Source of the DNA: CAVPUA01 sp963708805
Lineage (GTDB): Bacteria > Actinomycetota > Actinomycetes > Mycobacteriales > Jatrophihabitantaceae
Assembly: GCA_963708805.1 (NCBI GenBank)
Contig: CAVPUA010000003.1
Location: 1,240,001-1,304,000 of the forward strand
Reading direction: 5' to 3'
Length of the DNA stretch: 64,000 nucleotides
Shown here: positions 47,672 to 56,758 of the stretch, in pieces
How positions within the stretch are numbered: position 1 is the stretch's first letter
Layout of the letters: each line of letters begins with the position of its first letter
Program-made: the position numbers and the translations under genes
Notes under the pieces: generated by a model
Database searches by the model: none
Seen by the model: the letters and a program-made list of their open reading frames with translations, nothing else
Told to the model about the DNA's origin: nothing

Positions 47672-47687
47672 TTGACGTAAACGTCAA
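47672..47687. promoter_or_regulatory. LiuR-like operator, TTGACGT-N2-ACGTCAA
   Basis: A perfect 7-bp palindrome with a 2-nt centre. A second overlapping inverted repeat (47664-47672 with 47681-47689) extends it. It lies 20 nt upstream of the merR start and 17 nt upstream of the acyl-CoA dehydrogenase start. The TTGACGT arm also offers a -35-like TTGACG on either strand. It resembles the ACGT-core LiuR boxes known in proteobacteria. Confidence 0.7.
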
Positions 47688-47704
47688 GTGACCTGAGGAG
47701 CAGC

Positions 47705-48869
47705 ATGTCGTTCGAGTTGACCCCCGAGCACGAGGCGTTCCGAAAGGTCGTCCGCGACTTCGCCGAACGGGAGATCGCCCCCCACGTCGCGCCAGTGGGA
47801 CCGCGATCATCACCTGCCGCTCGACCTGGTCAACGCGATGGGTGATCTCGGCCTGTTCGGGCTGGTGGTGCCCGAGCAATACGGCGGAAGTGGCGCCGAC
47901 TTCACCACTCTCTGCGTGGCCATCGAGGAACTCGGGCGCGTCGACCAGTCGATCGGCATCACCCTCGAAGCCGGTGTCGGACTGGGCATCAACCCGATCC
48001 TGACGTTCGGCACCGAGGAGCAGAAGCAGCGGTGGCTGCCCGACCTCGTTGCCGGCCGGGCGCTGGCCGGATTCGGACTCACCGAACCCGAGGCCGGCTC
48101 GGACGCCGGTGCGTCCAAGACGCGGGCCGATCTGGTCGATGGTCAGTGGGTGATCAACGGCGCCAAGGCGTTCATCACCAACTCGGGCACCGAGATGACG
48201 TCCGTCGTCACCGTGACGGCCCGCACCGGCACCGTCAACGAGCGGCCCGAGATCTCGACGATCCTGGTGCCCTCGGGCACGCCCGGATTCATCGTCGAGC
48301 CGGCGTACAACAAGCTCGGCTGGCACATCTCCGACACTCATGGCCTGACGTTCGACGACTGTCGTGTGCCGGAAGCGAACCTGCTCGGCACGCGGGGCCA
48401 CGGCTTTCGCCAGTTCCTGGCCGTGCTCGACGACGGGCGTATCGCCATCTCGGCGCTCGCGGTCGGTCTGGCGCAGGCCTGCCTCGAGCTGTCGCAGAAG
48501 TACGCGCTGGAACGGCACACGTTCGGCGCCCCGATCGGGTCACGGCAGGCGGTCGCGTTCGCGATCAGCGACCTGGCGGTAGCGGTCGAGGCGGCCCGGT
48601 TGCTGACGTACAAGGCGGCCGCGCTCAAGGACGCCGGCCGCTCGTCCGATCAGATCAAGCAGGCCGCGGCCATCGCCAAGCTGTACTCGACCGAGGCCGC
48701 GGTGACGGCGACTCGCGTCGCCACGCAGGTGTTCGGCGGCAACGGCTTCATGGAGGAGTTCCCCGTGGCCCGCTTCTATCGGGACGCCAAGATCCTCGAG
48801 ATCGGCGAGGGGACGTCGGAGGTCCAGCGCATGGTCATCGCGCGCGGCCTCGGGCTGCCCGTCGCATGA
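47705..48869 (+). CDS. Acyl-CoA dehydrogenase, frameshifted near the start
   Basis: An FAD-dependent acyl-CoA alpha,beta-dehydrogenase of about 387 residues. It has LTPEHEAFRKVVRDFAEREI, VPEQYGGSGADFTTLCVAIEELG, GFGLTEPEAGSDAGASKTRA, NGAKAFITNSGTE, ALERHTFGAPIGSRQAVAF, QVFGGNGFMEEFPVARFYRDAKILEIGEGTSEVQRM. The last Glu-Gly-Thr is the usual base position. One extra G near 47796 hides the segment APHVAQWDRDHHLPLDL. Sits at the head of an operon with accD and accE, behind the LiuR-like operator; a branched or short acyl-CoA substrate is inferred. AGGAG lies 4 nt before the ATG. Confidence 0.88.
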
Positions 48870-50380
48870 CCGAGATCGCCGCCGCACGCGAGGCGACGCT
48901 GACCGCGCCCGACAAGGCCGCGGCCAAGCTGGCGTCGCAGCACAAGCTGTATGTACGCGACCGGATCGCGCTGCTCTTCGACAAGGATTCGTTCGTCGAG
49001 GACGGGCAGCTGGCCAACGCCCTGGGTGCGGGACTACCGGCCGACGGCGTGGTGACCGGCCAGGGACTGGTGGAAGGCCGTCCCGCGCTGGTCGTGGCCA
49101 ACGATCCGACCGTCAAGGCGGGGTCGTGGGGAGCGCGGACGGTCGAGAAGATCATCCGGGTCACTGAACGGGCTCTCGCCGAGGAGCTGCCGATCTTCTG
49201 GCTGATCGACTCGGCCGGCGCCCGCATCACCGACCAGGTGGCGCTCTTCCCCGGGCGGCGCGGCGCCGGGCGGATCTTCCACAACCAGGTGGCGCTGTCG
49301 GGCAAGGTGCCCCAGATCTGCTGCCTGTTCGGGCCGTCCGCGGCCGGCGGCGCGTACATCCCGTCGTTCTGCGACATCGTGATCATGGTCGAGGGCAACG
49401 CCTCGATGTACCTCGGCTCGCCCCGGATGGCTGAGATGGTGGTCGGCGAGAAGGTCTCGCTCGAGGAGATGGGCGGCGCGCGGATGCACGCGACCGTCTC
49501 GGGCTGCGGCGACAACCTGGCCGTCGACGACGAGGACGCGATCGAGCAGGCCAAGGCGTACTTCAGCTACTTGCCGACCTGCTGGCGCGAACAACCGCCC
49601 GATGTCGAGCCCGACGACGCGCTGATCGGCCTGGCTGACGACTCGGTCCCGCCGGACGAATCGGTGCCCTTCGACATGCACGGCTTCATCGACGGCCTGA
49701 TCGACGCCGACTCACTGTTCGAGGTCAAGCCTCTGTTCGCGGCCGAGTTGATCACTGGGCTGGCGCGGATCGACGGGCGTCCGGTGGGCATCGTCGCCAA
49801 CAACTCGGCCGTGCGTGGAGGCGTCCTGTTCGTGGACTCGGCCGACAAGGCGGCGCGCTTCATCTGGCTCTGCGACGCGTTCAACGTCCCGCTGCTGTAT
49901 CTCGCCGACGTGCCCGGTTTCATGATCGGCAGCGAGGTCGAGCGCCAGGGCATCATCCGCCACGGCGCCAAGATGATCACCGCGGTCGCCGAGGCCACCG
50001 TGCCGCAGATCTCGGTGATCGTGCGCAAGGCCTACGGGGCCGGGCTGTATGCGATGGCCGGACCCGGGTTCATGCCCGACGCATGCATCGCGCTGCCCAC
50101 TGCCAAGATCGCGGTCATGGGGCCGCAGGCGGCGGTCAACGCGGTGTATGCCGGCAAGATCGCCGAGATCGAGGACGCCGCCGTTCGCGATCAGTTCGTC
50201 GCCGACAAGCGGGCCGAGTACGAACAGGACGTCGACCTGCTGCGGTTGGCGTCCGACCTGGTCCTGGACGCGATCATCACGCCGGCCGAGCTTCGCGACG
50301 AACTGATCAAGCGGTACCGCGCGCTGGTGGGCAAGTCGCGGTCCACGGCGCCGAAGCGCCACGGCGTCCCCCCGACATGA
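48866..50380 (+). CDS. accD: Acyl-CoA carboxylase carboxyltransferase (beta) subunit
   Basis: A 504-residue carboxyltransferase with two crotonase-fold halves. It has KLYVRDRIALLFDKDSF, TVKAGSWGARTVEKIIR, IDSAGARITDQV, FGPSAAGGAYIPSFCDIVIMVEG in the N-half, and VPLLYLADVPGFMIGSEVERQG, RKAYGAGLYAMAGPGFMPD and IAVMGPQAAVNAVY in the C-half. It forms acyl-CoA carboxylase with a biotin subunit such as the nearby accA3. The operon suggests propionyl-, methylcrotonyl- or related acyl-CoA. It overlaps the acyl-CoA dehydrogenase stop (ATGA) and accE. The gene is intact. Confidence 0.93.
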   Translation: MTEIAAAREATLTAPDKAAAKLASQHKLYVRDRIALLFDKDSFVEDGQLANALGAGLPADGVVTGQGLVEGRPALVVANDPTVKAGSWGARTVEKIIRVTERALAEELPIFWLIDSAGARITDQVALFPGRRGAGRIFHNQVALSGKVPQICCLFGPSAAGGAYIPSFCDIVIMVEGNASMYLGSPRMAEMVVGEKVSLEEMGGARMHATVSGCGDNLAVDDEDAIEQAKAYFSYLPTCWREQPPDVEPDDALIGLADDSVPPDESVPFDMHGFIDGLIDADSLFEVKPLFAAELITGLARIDGRPVGIVANNSAVRGGVLFVDSADKAARFIWLCDAFNVPLLYLADVPGFMIGSEVERQGIIRHGAKMITAVAEATVPQISVIVRKAYGAGLYAMAGPGFMPDACIALPTAKIAVMGPQAAVNAVYAGKIAEIEDAAVRDQFVADKRAEYEQDVDLLRLASDLVLDAIITPAELRDELIKRYRALVGKSRSTAPKRHGVPPT

Positions 50381-50541
50381 GCGGCGACGTCCGAGTGCGC
50401 GGCGGGGCGTCGGACGAGGAAGTGGCCGCGGTGATCGCGGCCGTGGCCACCCGGGCGGGGGTCCCGGAGCCATCCGGGTACGAGCGCTGGCGCGCAGCGC
50501 GGCTTGCCGCCGTGCGACCTCGGGACGGATCGCCGCGCTGA
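50377..50541 (+). CDS. accE: Acyl-CoA carboxylase epsilon subunit (AccE)
   Basis: A 54-residue protein starting inside the accD stop (ATGA). The pattern VRVRGGASDEEVAAVIAAVATRAG followed by a short basic end (YERWRAARLAAVRPRDG) is the characteristic small AccE/PccE subunit that follows AccD genes in actinomycetes and stabilises the alpha-beta complex. It was found from context and is too short for most gene finders. It is intact. Confidence 0.88.
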   Translation: MSGDVRVRGGASDEEVAAVIAAVATRAGVPEPSGYERWRAARLAAVRPRDGSPR

Positions 50542-50562
50542 GCGCGGACATCCGTCCCAGGG

Positions 50563-51708
50563 TCAGCGCATGACGCTGGACGCGGCGCGGACCTCGTCGA
50601 CGAAGATCTCCGGCTGCTCCCACGCCCCGAAGTGACCGCCGCGCTCGGGCAGGCCCCAGTGCTGGATGTTCACGAAGCGCCGCTCGGCCCAGCGCCGCGA
50701 CGGCCGAGGCAGTTCGGCCGGGAAGATCGTTGCCGCCGTGGCCACGGTGATCGTGTCGGTCGGCGGTTTGCGGATCCAGCGAGTGACCTCGTCGATGCTC
50801 TGCCAGTACAACCGCGCCGACGAGGTTGCGCTGGCCGTGAGCCAGTAGAGCGAGATGTTGTCCAGGACCTGATCACGCGACAGCACGGGTTCGAGGTCGC
50901 CATCATGATCGGTCCACGTCCACAACTTCTCCGCGATCCAGGCGCACTGACCGGCCGGTGAATCGGTGAGCGCGTAGCCGACCGTCTGCGGTCGCGTGCC
51001 CTGGACGGCCGAATAGCCCGAACCGCGATTGCCCCGCTCGCGCATGTCGTTGACCGCGCGCTGCTCCCACTCGGTGAGGTCGTCGAAGGTCGAGCGGTCG
51101 GCGCCGACGAGCGGCCCGACGAGGTGGATGCCGACCAGCCGTTCGGGCAGTTGCAAGGCCAGGCTCGTCGTCACGCCAGTGCCCCAGTCACCGCCGATCG
51201 CCGTGAACCGCTCGTAGCCCAGTCGGTGCATGAGCTCGGCCCAGGCCCGCGCGATGCGGTGGATGTCCCAGCCCGGCTCGGTCGGCTTGCCGCTGAACGC
51301 GTAGCCGGGAAGTGACGGGATGACCACGTCGAACGCCTCGCTGCCGTCGCCCGGCTCGGTGAGCGGCCCGATCACCCGCTCGTACTCGAGGAACGATCCG
51401 GGCCAGCCGTGGGTCAAGATCAGCGGACGGGCGTTCGGCTGCGTCGACCGGACGTGGATGAAGTGGATCGCGACGCCATCGATGATCGTCCGGAACTGCG
51501 GCAGCTGATCGAGCCGCGCCTCGGTGGCGCGCCAGTCGTAGCCGTCGGCCCAGTAGGCGCAAAGGTCGCGCAGGTAGTCCAGCGGCACGCCCTGCTGCCA
51601 GTCGTCGACGAGTTCACGCTCGGGCCAGCGGGTGCGGTGCAGACGCTCGCGCAGATCGGCAAGGTCGGCGTCGGGTATCTCGACCTTGAACGGCGCGACG
51701 GCATTCAT
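50563..51708 (-). CDS. Epoxide hydrolase (EphA/microsomal type)
   Basis: A 381-residue alpha/beta hydrolase with the N-terminal EHN segment (FKVEIPDADLADLRERLHRTRWPE, WADGYDWRATEARLDQLPQF). It has the oxyanion motif LTHGWPGSFLEYE, the nucleophile IGGDWGTGV (Asp) and the end GGHFGAWEQPEIFVDEVRA carrying the catalytic His. Ring-opening tyrosines lie in the lid. Substrates include fatty and xenobiotic epoxides; the true one is unknown. Convergent with accE, 21 nt apart. The ATG at 51708 begins the EHN domain; residues upstream do not match the family. Confidence 0.88.
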   Translation of the reverse strand: MNAVAPFKVEIPDADLADLRERLHRTRWPERELVDDWQQGVPLDYLRDLCAYWADGYDWRATEARLDQLPQFRTIIDGVAIHFIHVRSTQPNARPLILTHGWPGSFLEYERVIGPLTEPGDGSEAFDVVIPSLPGYAFSGKPTEPGWDIHRIARAWAELMHRLGYERFTAIGGDWGTGVTTSLALQLPERLVGIHLVGPLVGADRSTFDDLTEWEQRAVNDMRERGNRGSGYSAVQGTRPQTVGYALTDSPAGQCAWIAEKLWTWTDHDGDLEPVLSRDQVLDNISLYWLTASATSSARLYWQSIDEVTRWIRKPPTDTITVATAATIFPAELPRPSRRWAERRFVNIQHWGLPERGGHFGAWEQPEIFVDEVRAASSVMR

Positions 51709-51745
51709 TCCGCGATCGTCGCAGACGGTGCGCCAGGATGGAGCC

Positions 51746-52612
51746 ATGACCACCCTCGGCGCTGTCTTCCTGCCGCACTTCCCGCCCGAACAGCTGCGCG
51801 CGGTCGCGATCGCGGCCGACGACGCCGGCCTGGAGGAACTGTGGCTGTGGGAGGACTGCTTCCTCGAGAGCGGCATCGCCAGCGCGGCCGCCGCGCTGGC
51901 CTGGACGTCGCGGGTGCACATCGGCGTCGGCCTGCTGCCGGCCCCGCTGCGCAACGTCGCGCTGACCGCGATGGAGATCGCCACCCTCGAACGGCTCTTC
52001 CCGGGCCGATCGACGATCGCGGTCGGCCACGGTGTGCAGGAGTGGATGGGCCAGGTCGGCGGACGGCCCGAGTCGCCGCTGACCTTGCTGCGCGAGTACG
52101 TCGTCGCGCTGCGGGCGCTGCTCGCCGGTGAGACGGTGACGACCTCGGGCCGCTACGTGAACCTGGACGGCGTGACCCTGGACTGGCCGCCGTCGACCCC
52201 GCCGCCGATGGTGGTCGGCGCGACGGGGCCGAAGACGCTGCGGCTGGCCGGCGAGCTGGCCGACGCCACGATCCTCGGCGGTGGTGACGACCTGGACGGC
52301 GTGCGCTCCGCCCGCGGCTTCATCGACGAGGGACGAGGTGACCGTCAAGATCCACATCGGGTGATCGCCTATCTGCTCACCGCCTACGGAGACGGGGCGC
52401 AGGAGCGGCTGGAGCGGTCCGCCCGCGGCTGGGGCTACGACCTGACCAAGGACGTCGCGGTGGCCGGCAACGCCCAGACGGTGGCCGACGCGGTCGGACG
52501 CTGGGCCGCCGCCGGGGTCGACGCGGTGGTGCTGCAACCGACCGCGGACGAACCGGACCCGGTCGGCTTCGTGCGCTTCGTGGCCGAGCAGGTCAGGCCG
52601 CTGGTGGGCTGA
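51746..52612 (+). CDS. LLM class F420-dependent oxidoreductase
   Basis: A 288-residue TIM-barrel protein. It has LGAVFLPHFPPEQLRAVAIAADDAGLEELWLWEDCFLESG, SRVHIGVGLLPAPLRNVALTAMEIATLERLFPGR, VGHGVQEWMGQVGG and PPPMVVGATGPKTLRLAGELADATIL. The HGVQEWM motif is typical of the actinobacterial F420 branch. Around 52330 the stretch DEGRGDRQDPHRV looks slightly out of register, so a pair of small errors is possible. Divergent from the epoxide hydrolase; the 3' end overlaps the convergent phzF-like gene by 20 bases. Confidence 0.83.
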   Translation: MTTLGAVFLPHFPPEQLRAVAIAADDAGLEELWLWEDCFLESGIASAAAALAWTSRVHIGVGLLPAPLRNVALTAMEIATLERLFPGRSTIAVGHGVQEWMGQVGGRPESPLTLLREYVVALRALLAGETVTTSGRYVNLDGVTLDWPPSTPPPMVVGATGPKTLRLAGELADATILGGGDDLDGVRSARGFIDEGRGDRQDPHRVIAYLLTAYGDGAQERLERSARGWGYDLTKDVAVAGNAQTVADAVGRWAAAGVDAVVLQPTADEPDPVGFVRFVAEQVRPLVG

Positions 52613-53415
52613 TCCGGCGCATGGCACCACCGACGCGGGTCGCGGTGACCCGGCCGTCGACGACCAGGGCCTCGGCGGTGATCAACGACGGCCGGCCCAT
52701 CGCCCGGCCCTGCGCAATCGTCCAGCGGTGCCAGCCGTCGGGCGCGTCCAGCGCGAGATAGGCGCCCAGGCCGCACGCGGCCACGCCGGTCGCCGGGTCC
52801 TCGTCGTAGCCGGAGCGTCGGGGGAACTGGCGCGCGGCGAGATCGATTGCCGCGGCGCGCGAACGGATAGAAGCCGGTGACGTCCAGGTCGTCGCAGACG
52901 TTCCACAGCCGTTCGAAGTCCGGCTGCACGGTGTCGAGCGTCGCTTCGTCACGCAGCGGGATCATCAGCTTCGCGCGCGCCGTCGAGACCGAGCGGGTCG
53001 GTCCGATGAGTGAATCGGCCGGCAACCGCAGGGCGTCCAGCACGGCCCCCGGCTCGACGATCGGTCCGTACACCGGTGGGAACTGGTCGACCACCGCCGC
53101 GTCGCCGTCGCGGGTCACGTCGATGATCCCGAGCGCGGTCTCGACGCGGGCCGGCCGGGGGAGTCGATCACCGAGCTGGACGGTGGCGGCGATCGTCGCG
53201 TGAACACACATCTCCATCTCGTGTCTGGGCACGAAGTAGCGCAGCCGCACGTCGCCGCCGGCGATCGGCGTGAGCACGAACACCGTCTCGACGCCGAACT
53301 CCACCGTCATCGCCTGCATCTGTTCGGTGCTCAGGTCGTCGGCGTCCGAGACGATCGGGCACGGGTTGCCTCCGTCGGGTCCGTCGGCGAAGACGGTCGT
53401 CCACGTGATCTGCAC
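52593..53415 (-). CDS. PhzF family isomerase/epimerase-fold protein, frameshifted
   Basis: About 273 residues, DapF-like fold. It has VFADGPDGGNPCPIV near the start and the motif GVETVFVL with the conserved Glu. The C-half is in another frame (RQFPRRSGYDEDPATGVAACGLGAYLAL). One extra base near 52860 splits the frame between the two halves. Members range from phenazine biosynthesis PhzF to many uncharacterised isomerases; phenazine synthesis is not indicated because none of its other genes is present. Confidence 0.8.
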
Positions 53416-54388
53416 GGGGCAATCGTGGCACGCTGGACGCAGGCGCGACGACGGCTCGAAGTGGTCCTACAGATCGACGAACTCGGTGCTGTCGATCTAC
53501 AGTGACGGTCTCGTTCGCGTCGATCGGCTCGGCCTTCTCGATCGGCCTCGAAGGCGGCTGAAAGAACTCGGCCACCGTGTCGGCGAATCGGGTCGCGTGG
53601 CGGCGGTGCGGTTCGTGACTGATACCCGGGAAGAGTTCGAGCCGGCTGCCCGGCAGATGATCATGGGTCGCGTGGGCGTGCGACACCGGCAGGATCGGGT
53701 CGTGCTCCGACCAGATGATCAAGGTCGGCAGATCCGCCGACAGGTAGCCCATCTCGATCATCGAGCCGCGTTGGCCGGCCGGCTCGATCACCGAGTGCAG
53801 CGTCTCGAAGAAGGCGTGTCGTCCACCGGGCGCCAGCAGCGCCCGCCCCATCCGGCCCAGATTGGCCACGGATTCGGTATCGAGCCGCAGGGCGCGATGC
53901 AGGCGGGGCCGGGCGTAGAACCGCGCGGTGCGGGGGTTGATGGTCGTGCGCACCAGCGTGCGGGCGCCCGGCAGCGTCGCGCCCCGCAGGATCGGGTGCA
54001 CCTGCCGTCCCAGCCCACCGGCACAGACGAGCAGCAACCCGTCCGTCTGCTCCGGGTAGTGGTGGGCGAACTGCATCGCGATCGCCCCGCCCAGCGAGTG
54101 GCCGCCGATGACGGCCCGGTCGATCTTCAGGGCGACCAGACAGCGGCTGATCGCGGCGGCGAAGTCGGCCAGCCCGTAGCCGCTCTCGGGCTTGTCGGAT
54201 CGCCCGTGACCGAGCAGGTCGAGGGCGATCACCCGAAATCCCCGTCCGGCCAGCGGGACGACAGCGCGATCCCAGGTGGTCGCGTCCGACATCAGTCCGT
54301 GCAGCAGCAGGATCACCGGCCCGTCGTCGGGCCCCGCCGTGAGGTAGGACAGCGAGTGGCCGGCGACCTCGACGAACTCGCGCCTCAC
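53168..54388 (-). CDS. Alpha/beta hydrolase; true 3' end probably near 53497
   Basis: The convincing part is residues 1-285: VAGHSLSYLTAGPDDGPVILLLHGL, GHGRSDKPESGYGL, the nucleophile GGHSLGGAIA, LIIWSEHDPILPVSHA (acid) and FPGISHEPHRRHATRFAD (His). After FFQPPS the open frame runs on for about 110 low-similarity residues through the phzF-like gene. A stop in the adjacent frame (TAG at 53497) gives about 297 residues, the usual family length, so an indel there is likely. Substrate unknown. It overlaps maf by four bases. Confidence 0.75.
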   Translation of the reverse strand: MRREFVEVAGHSLSYLTAGPDDGPVILLLHGLMSDATTWDRAVVPLAGRGFRVIALDLLGHGRSDKPESGYGLADFAAAISRCLVALKIDRAVIGGHSLGGAIAMQFAHHYPEQTDGLLLVCAGGLGRQVHPILRGATLPGARTLVRTTINPRTARFYARPRLHRALRLDTESVANLGRMGRALLAPGGRHAFFETLHSVIEPAGQRGSMIEMGYLSADLPTLIIWSEHDPILPVSHAHATHDHLPGSRLELFPGISHEPHRRHATRFADTVAEFFQPPSRPIEKAEPIDANETVTVDRQHRVRRSVGPLRAVVAPASSVPRLPRADHVDDRLRRRTRRRQPVPDRLGRRRPEHRTDAGDDGGVRRRDGVRAHADRRRRRAAALLRAQTRDGDVCSRDDRRHRPAR

Positions 54389-54978
54389 GAGCCCGGATAG
54401 CCGATAGCAGCGAGCGAATAGCCCAGCGCCTGCAACATCCGGCGCAGCGCGGGCAGCGACAGGCCGACGACGTTGTGGTGATCACCGACGATCGACTCGA
54501 CGAACCAGCCCCCCAGGCCGTCGATCGTGAAGGCGCCGGCGACCTGCGACGGTTCGCCGGTCGCCACGTAGCTCGCGATCTCGTCGTCGGTGACGTCGGC
54601 GAAGTTGACGATCGTCGATCCGACCTCGATCTCGCTCCGCTCGCCGTCGAGCAGGCAGTGCCCCGTCCACAGAACGCCTTGCTTGCCGCGCATCCGTCGC
54701 CACCGGGCGACGGCGTCGTCGGCCGACGGGGGCTTGCCGAGGGCCTCACCGTCGAACTCGAGCATCGAGTCGCAGCCGAGGACGAGCGCCGGTCCCGAGA
54801 TCGACTCCCGGACGGTGGTGGCCTTGATCCGGGCCAGCTTCTCGACGAGCGCCGCCACGGTCGAGGCACGGATCGAGTCCTCGTCGAAGCCGCTGACGAT
54901 CACCTCGGGGTCGACGCCGGCCGCCCGCAGCGTCGCCAGCCGCGCCGGCGAGGCCGACGCGAGAACGAACCTGATCAA
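54385..54978 (-). CDS. maf: Maf-like nucleoside-triphosphate pyrophosphatase
   Basis: 197 residues, Maf/Ham1-like fold. It has FVLASASPARLATLRAAGV (nucleotide-binding SxSPRR-type motif), VLGCDSMLEFDGEALGKP with the catalytic Asp region, and YVATGEPSQVAGAFTIDGLGGWFVESIVGDHHNVVGLSL. It hydrolyses non-canonical or canonical NTPs/dTTP/UTP/m7GTP as house-cleaning. M. tuberculosis has maf next to accD5-accE5, and here it is about 4 kb downstream of accE. It starts one base after the stop of the acyl-CoA dehydrogenase. The gene is intact. Confidence 0.9.
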   Translation of the reverse strand: MIRFVLASASPARLATLRAAGVDPEVIVSGFDEDSIRASTVAALVEKLARIKATTVRESISGPALVLGCDSMLEFDGEALGKPPSADDAVARWRRMRGKQGVLWTGHCLLDGERSEIEVGSTIVNFADVTDDEIASYVATGEPSQVAGAFTIDGLGGWFVESIVGDHHNVVGLSLPALRRMLQALGYSLAAIGYPGS

Positions 54979-56126
54979 CTAGAGGCCCAGCGACTTCGAC
55001 ACGACGCCCTTCATGATCTCGGTTGATCCACCGTAGATCCGGGTCACGCGGGCATCGGCCCAGGCGCGGGCGACCGGGTACTCGGTCATGTAGCCGTAGC
55101 CGCCGTGCAGCTGCAGGCATCGGTCGATGACCCGGCCCTGCAACTCGGTCGTCCACCACTTGGCCTTGGCGGCGTCCTCGACCGAGAGCTCGCCGGCGTT
55201 GAGGAGATCGACGCAGTTGTCGACGAAGGCCTGGGCGACGTCGATCTCGGTGACGATCTCGGCCAGGACGAACTTGGTGTTCTGGAACGAGCCGATCGTC
55301 GTCCCGAACGCCTGGCGCTCCTTGACGTAGCGCAGCGTGTTCTCGAACGCCGCGCGCGCCTCGGCGACCGCGGCGACCGCGATCGACATCCGCTCCTGCG
55401 GCAGCTTGCCGACCAGTTGCTGGAATCCCTCGTTCTCGACGCCGATGCAGGTTGGCGGCCGGAACGCGCACGTCGGTGAACGACAGCTCGGCGGTGTCCT
55501 GCGAGTGCAGGCCGAGCTTGTCGAGGTTGCGACCGCGCTCGAAGCCGGGCATCCCTCGCTCGATGATCAACAGGGACATCCCCCGGTGGCGATCGGGGCC
55601 GGTACGGACGGCGGTGATCACCAGATCGGCGTTGATGCCGTTGGTGATGAAGGTCTTGGCCCCGTTGACGACGTAGTCGTCGCCGTCGCGCACCGCCGAG
55701 GTGCGGATCCCGGACAGGTCCGAGCCCGCGCCCGGCTCGGTCATGGCCACCGCGGTGATCAACTCCCCGGACGCGATACCGGGCAGCCAGCGCTTCTTCT
55801 GCTCGTCATTGGTGAACGTCAGGAAGTAGGGCAGGCAGGTGTCGTTGTGCAGGCTGATGCCCAGCCCGGTGCCGGTGATCCCGGCCAGCGCAATCTGCTC
55901 GTCGAGCGCCTGGTTGAAGCGGAAGTCGCGATACCCCGCCACCGCCGTACTCCTCGGGGACCGCCATGCCCAGGAAGCCGTTCCGCCCGGCCGCCGAGAA
56001 GATCTCGCGAGGAGTGATCCCCGCCCGCTCCCACTCCAGGTAGTGCGGGACGAGCTCTTTCTCGGCGAACGAGCGGAACGACTGGGCGAACGCTTCGTGC
56101 TCGGGCTCGAAGTGCAATCGCTGCAT
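54979..56126 (-). CDS. Acyl-CoA dehydrogenase (long-chain-type), two frameshifts
   Basis: About 380 residues. It has FEPEHEAFAQSFRSFAEKELVPHYLEWERAG, MAVPEEYGG, AVAMTEPGAGSDLSGIRT, NGAKTFITNGINADL, LGLHSQDTAELSFTDVRVP, VKERQAFGTTIGSFQNTKF and YGYMTEYPVARAWADARVTRIYGGSTEIMK. The normal Glu of the YEGT motif is a glycine (YGGS), as in long-chain/isovaleryl-type dehydrogenases where the base sits elsewhere. Breaks are near 55940 and 55450; length is 3n+2. It is immediately followed by maf (adjacent stop and start), so the two may be co-transcribed. Confidence 0.86.
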
Positions 56127-56149
56127 GCCGCCAGCCTAGCGAGCGGGCC

Positions 56150-56632
56150 TCACTTCGTCCCGGCGTCGAGCACCTGGGTGGCGGTCACGGTCGAACCGGA
56201 CTTGGTGCCGGCGACGACCGCGCGGTCGTTGACCTTGACGTTGCCGATCGTGGCCGGTTTGGTGCCCTTGACGTGCACCTTGGTGGCCGAACCGACGGCG
56301 AAGGTCTCACTGAAGCCGTCCGAGGCCTTCACGGTGATCGAGCTGGCGCTGACGGCGGTCACGGTGCCCCCGACGGCGTCGTGCGTCACGTCGGCACCGG
56401 TTTTGTCCTTGGTGACCCACTCGCCGTGCTCGATCTTGCGCAGGGCCAGCGCAGCGCGGCCGGCCTTGCCCTTGGCGGCAGTGGCGGCCTTGCCCGTCGT
56501 GCTGGGGGCCGACGAGGACGTCGAGGGACTGGGGGTCGGCGTGCTGCTCGACGAGGTCGCGGCCAGCGCTCCGGCGCCCGTGCCGACGATCGCGGCGGCG
56601 ACGCTGCCGGCGATGGCGATCTTCTTCCACAT
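56150..56632 (-). CDS. Secreted protein with DUF5666-like beta domain
   Basis: 160 residues. Signal peptide MWKKIAIAGSVAAAIVGTGAGALAA, then a Ser/Thr/Pro linker and a C-terminal repeat-like beta region (GTVTAVSASSITVKASDGFSETFAVGSATKVHVKG...NVKVNDRAVVAGTKSGSTVTATQVL). This alternation resembles DUF5666 proteins, whose function is unknown. No lipobox, so it is probably released or wall-associated. Only 23 nt separate it from the acyl-CoA dehydrogenase start. The gene is intact. Confidence 0.7.
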   Translation of the reverse strand: MWKKIAIAGSVAAAIVGTGAGALAATSSSSTPTPSPSTSSSAPSTTGKAATAAKGKAGRAALALRKIEHGEWVTKDKTGADVTHDAVGGTVTAVSASSITVKASDGFSETFAVGSATKVHVKGTKPATIGNVKVNDRAVVAGTKSGSTVTATQVLDAGTK

Positions 56633-56746
56633 GATGTTGCTCCTGTGATCGTGGTTCGGATGTTGACTTCGATCGTGAAGCGCGAGTGTGAAGGCATCGC
56701 CCGCCGAATGTCAGGGTTGTGTCAGAGCGGCTGAGAGCAGCACCGA

Positions 56747-56752
56747 TAGGTT
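56747..56752 (+). promoter_or_regulatory. -10 box TAGGTT, leaderless start of mtnP
   Basis: TAGGTT, 6 nt before the ATG of mtnP. The divergent gap to the secreted-protein gene is 126 nt. Confidence 0.55.
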
Positions 56753-56758
56753 GGTGTC

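Noticed and set aside
52593..53415. Phenazine biosynthesis locus
   Set aside because: Only a PhzF-fold gene is present, without phzA/B/D/E/G.
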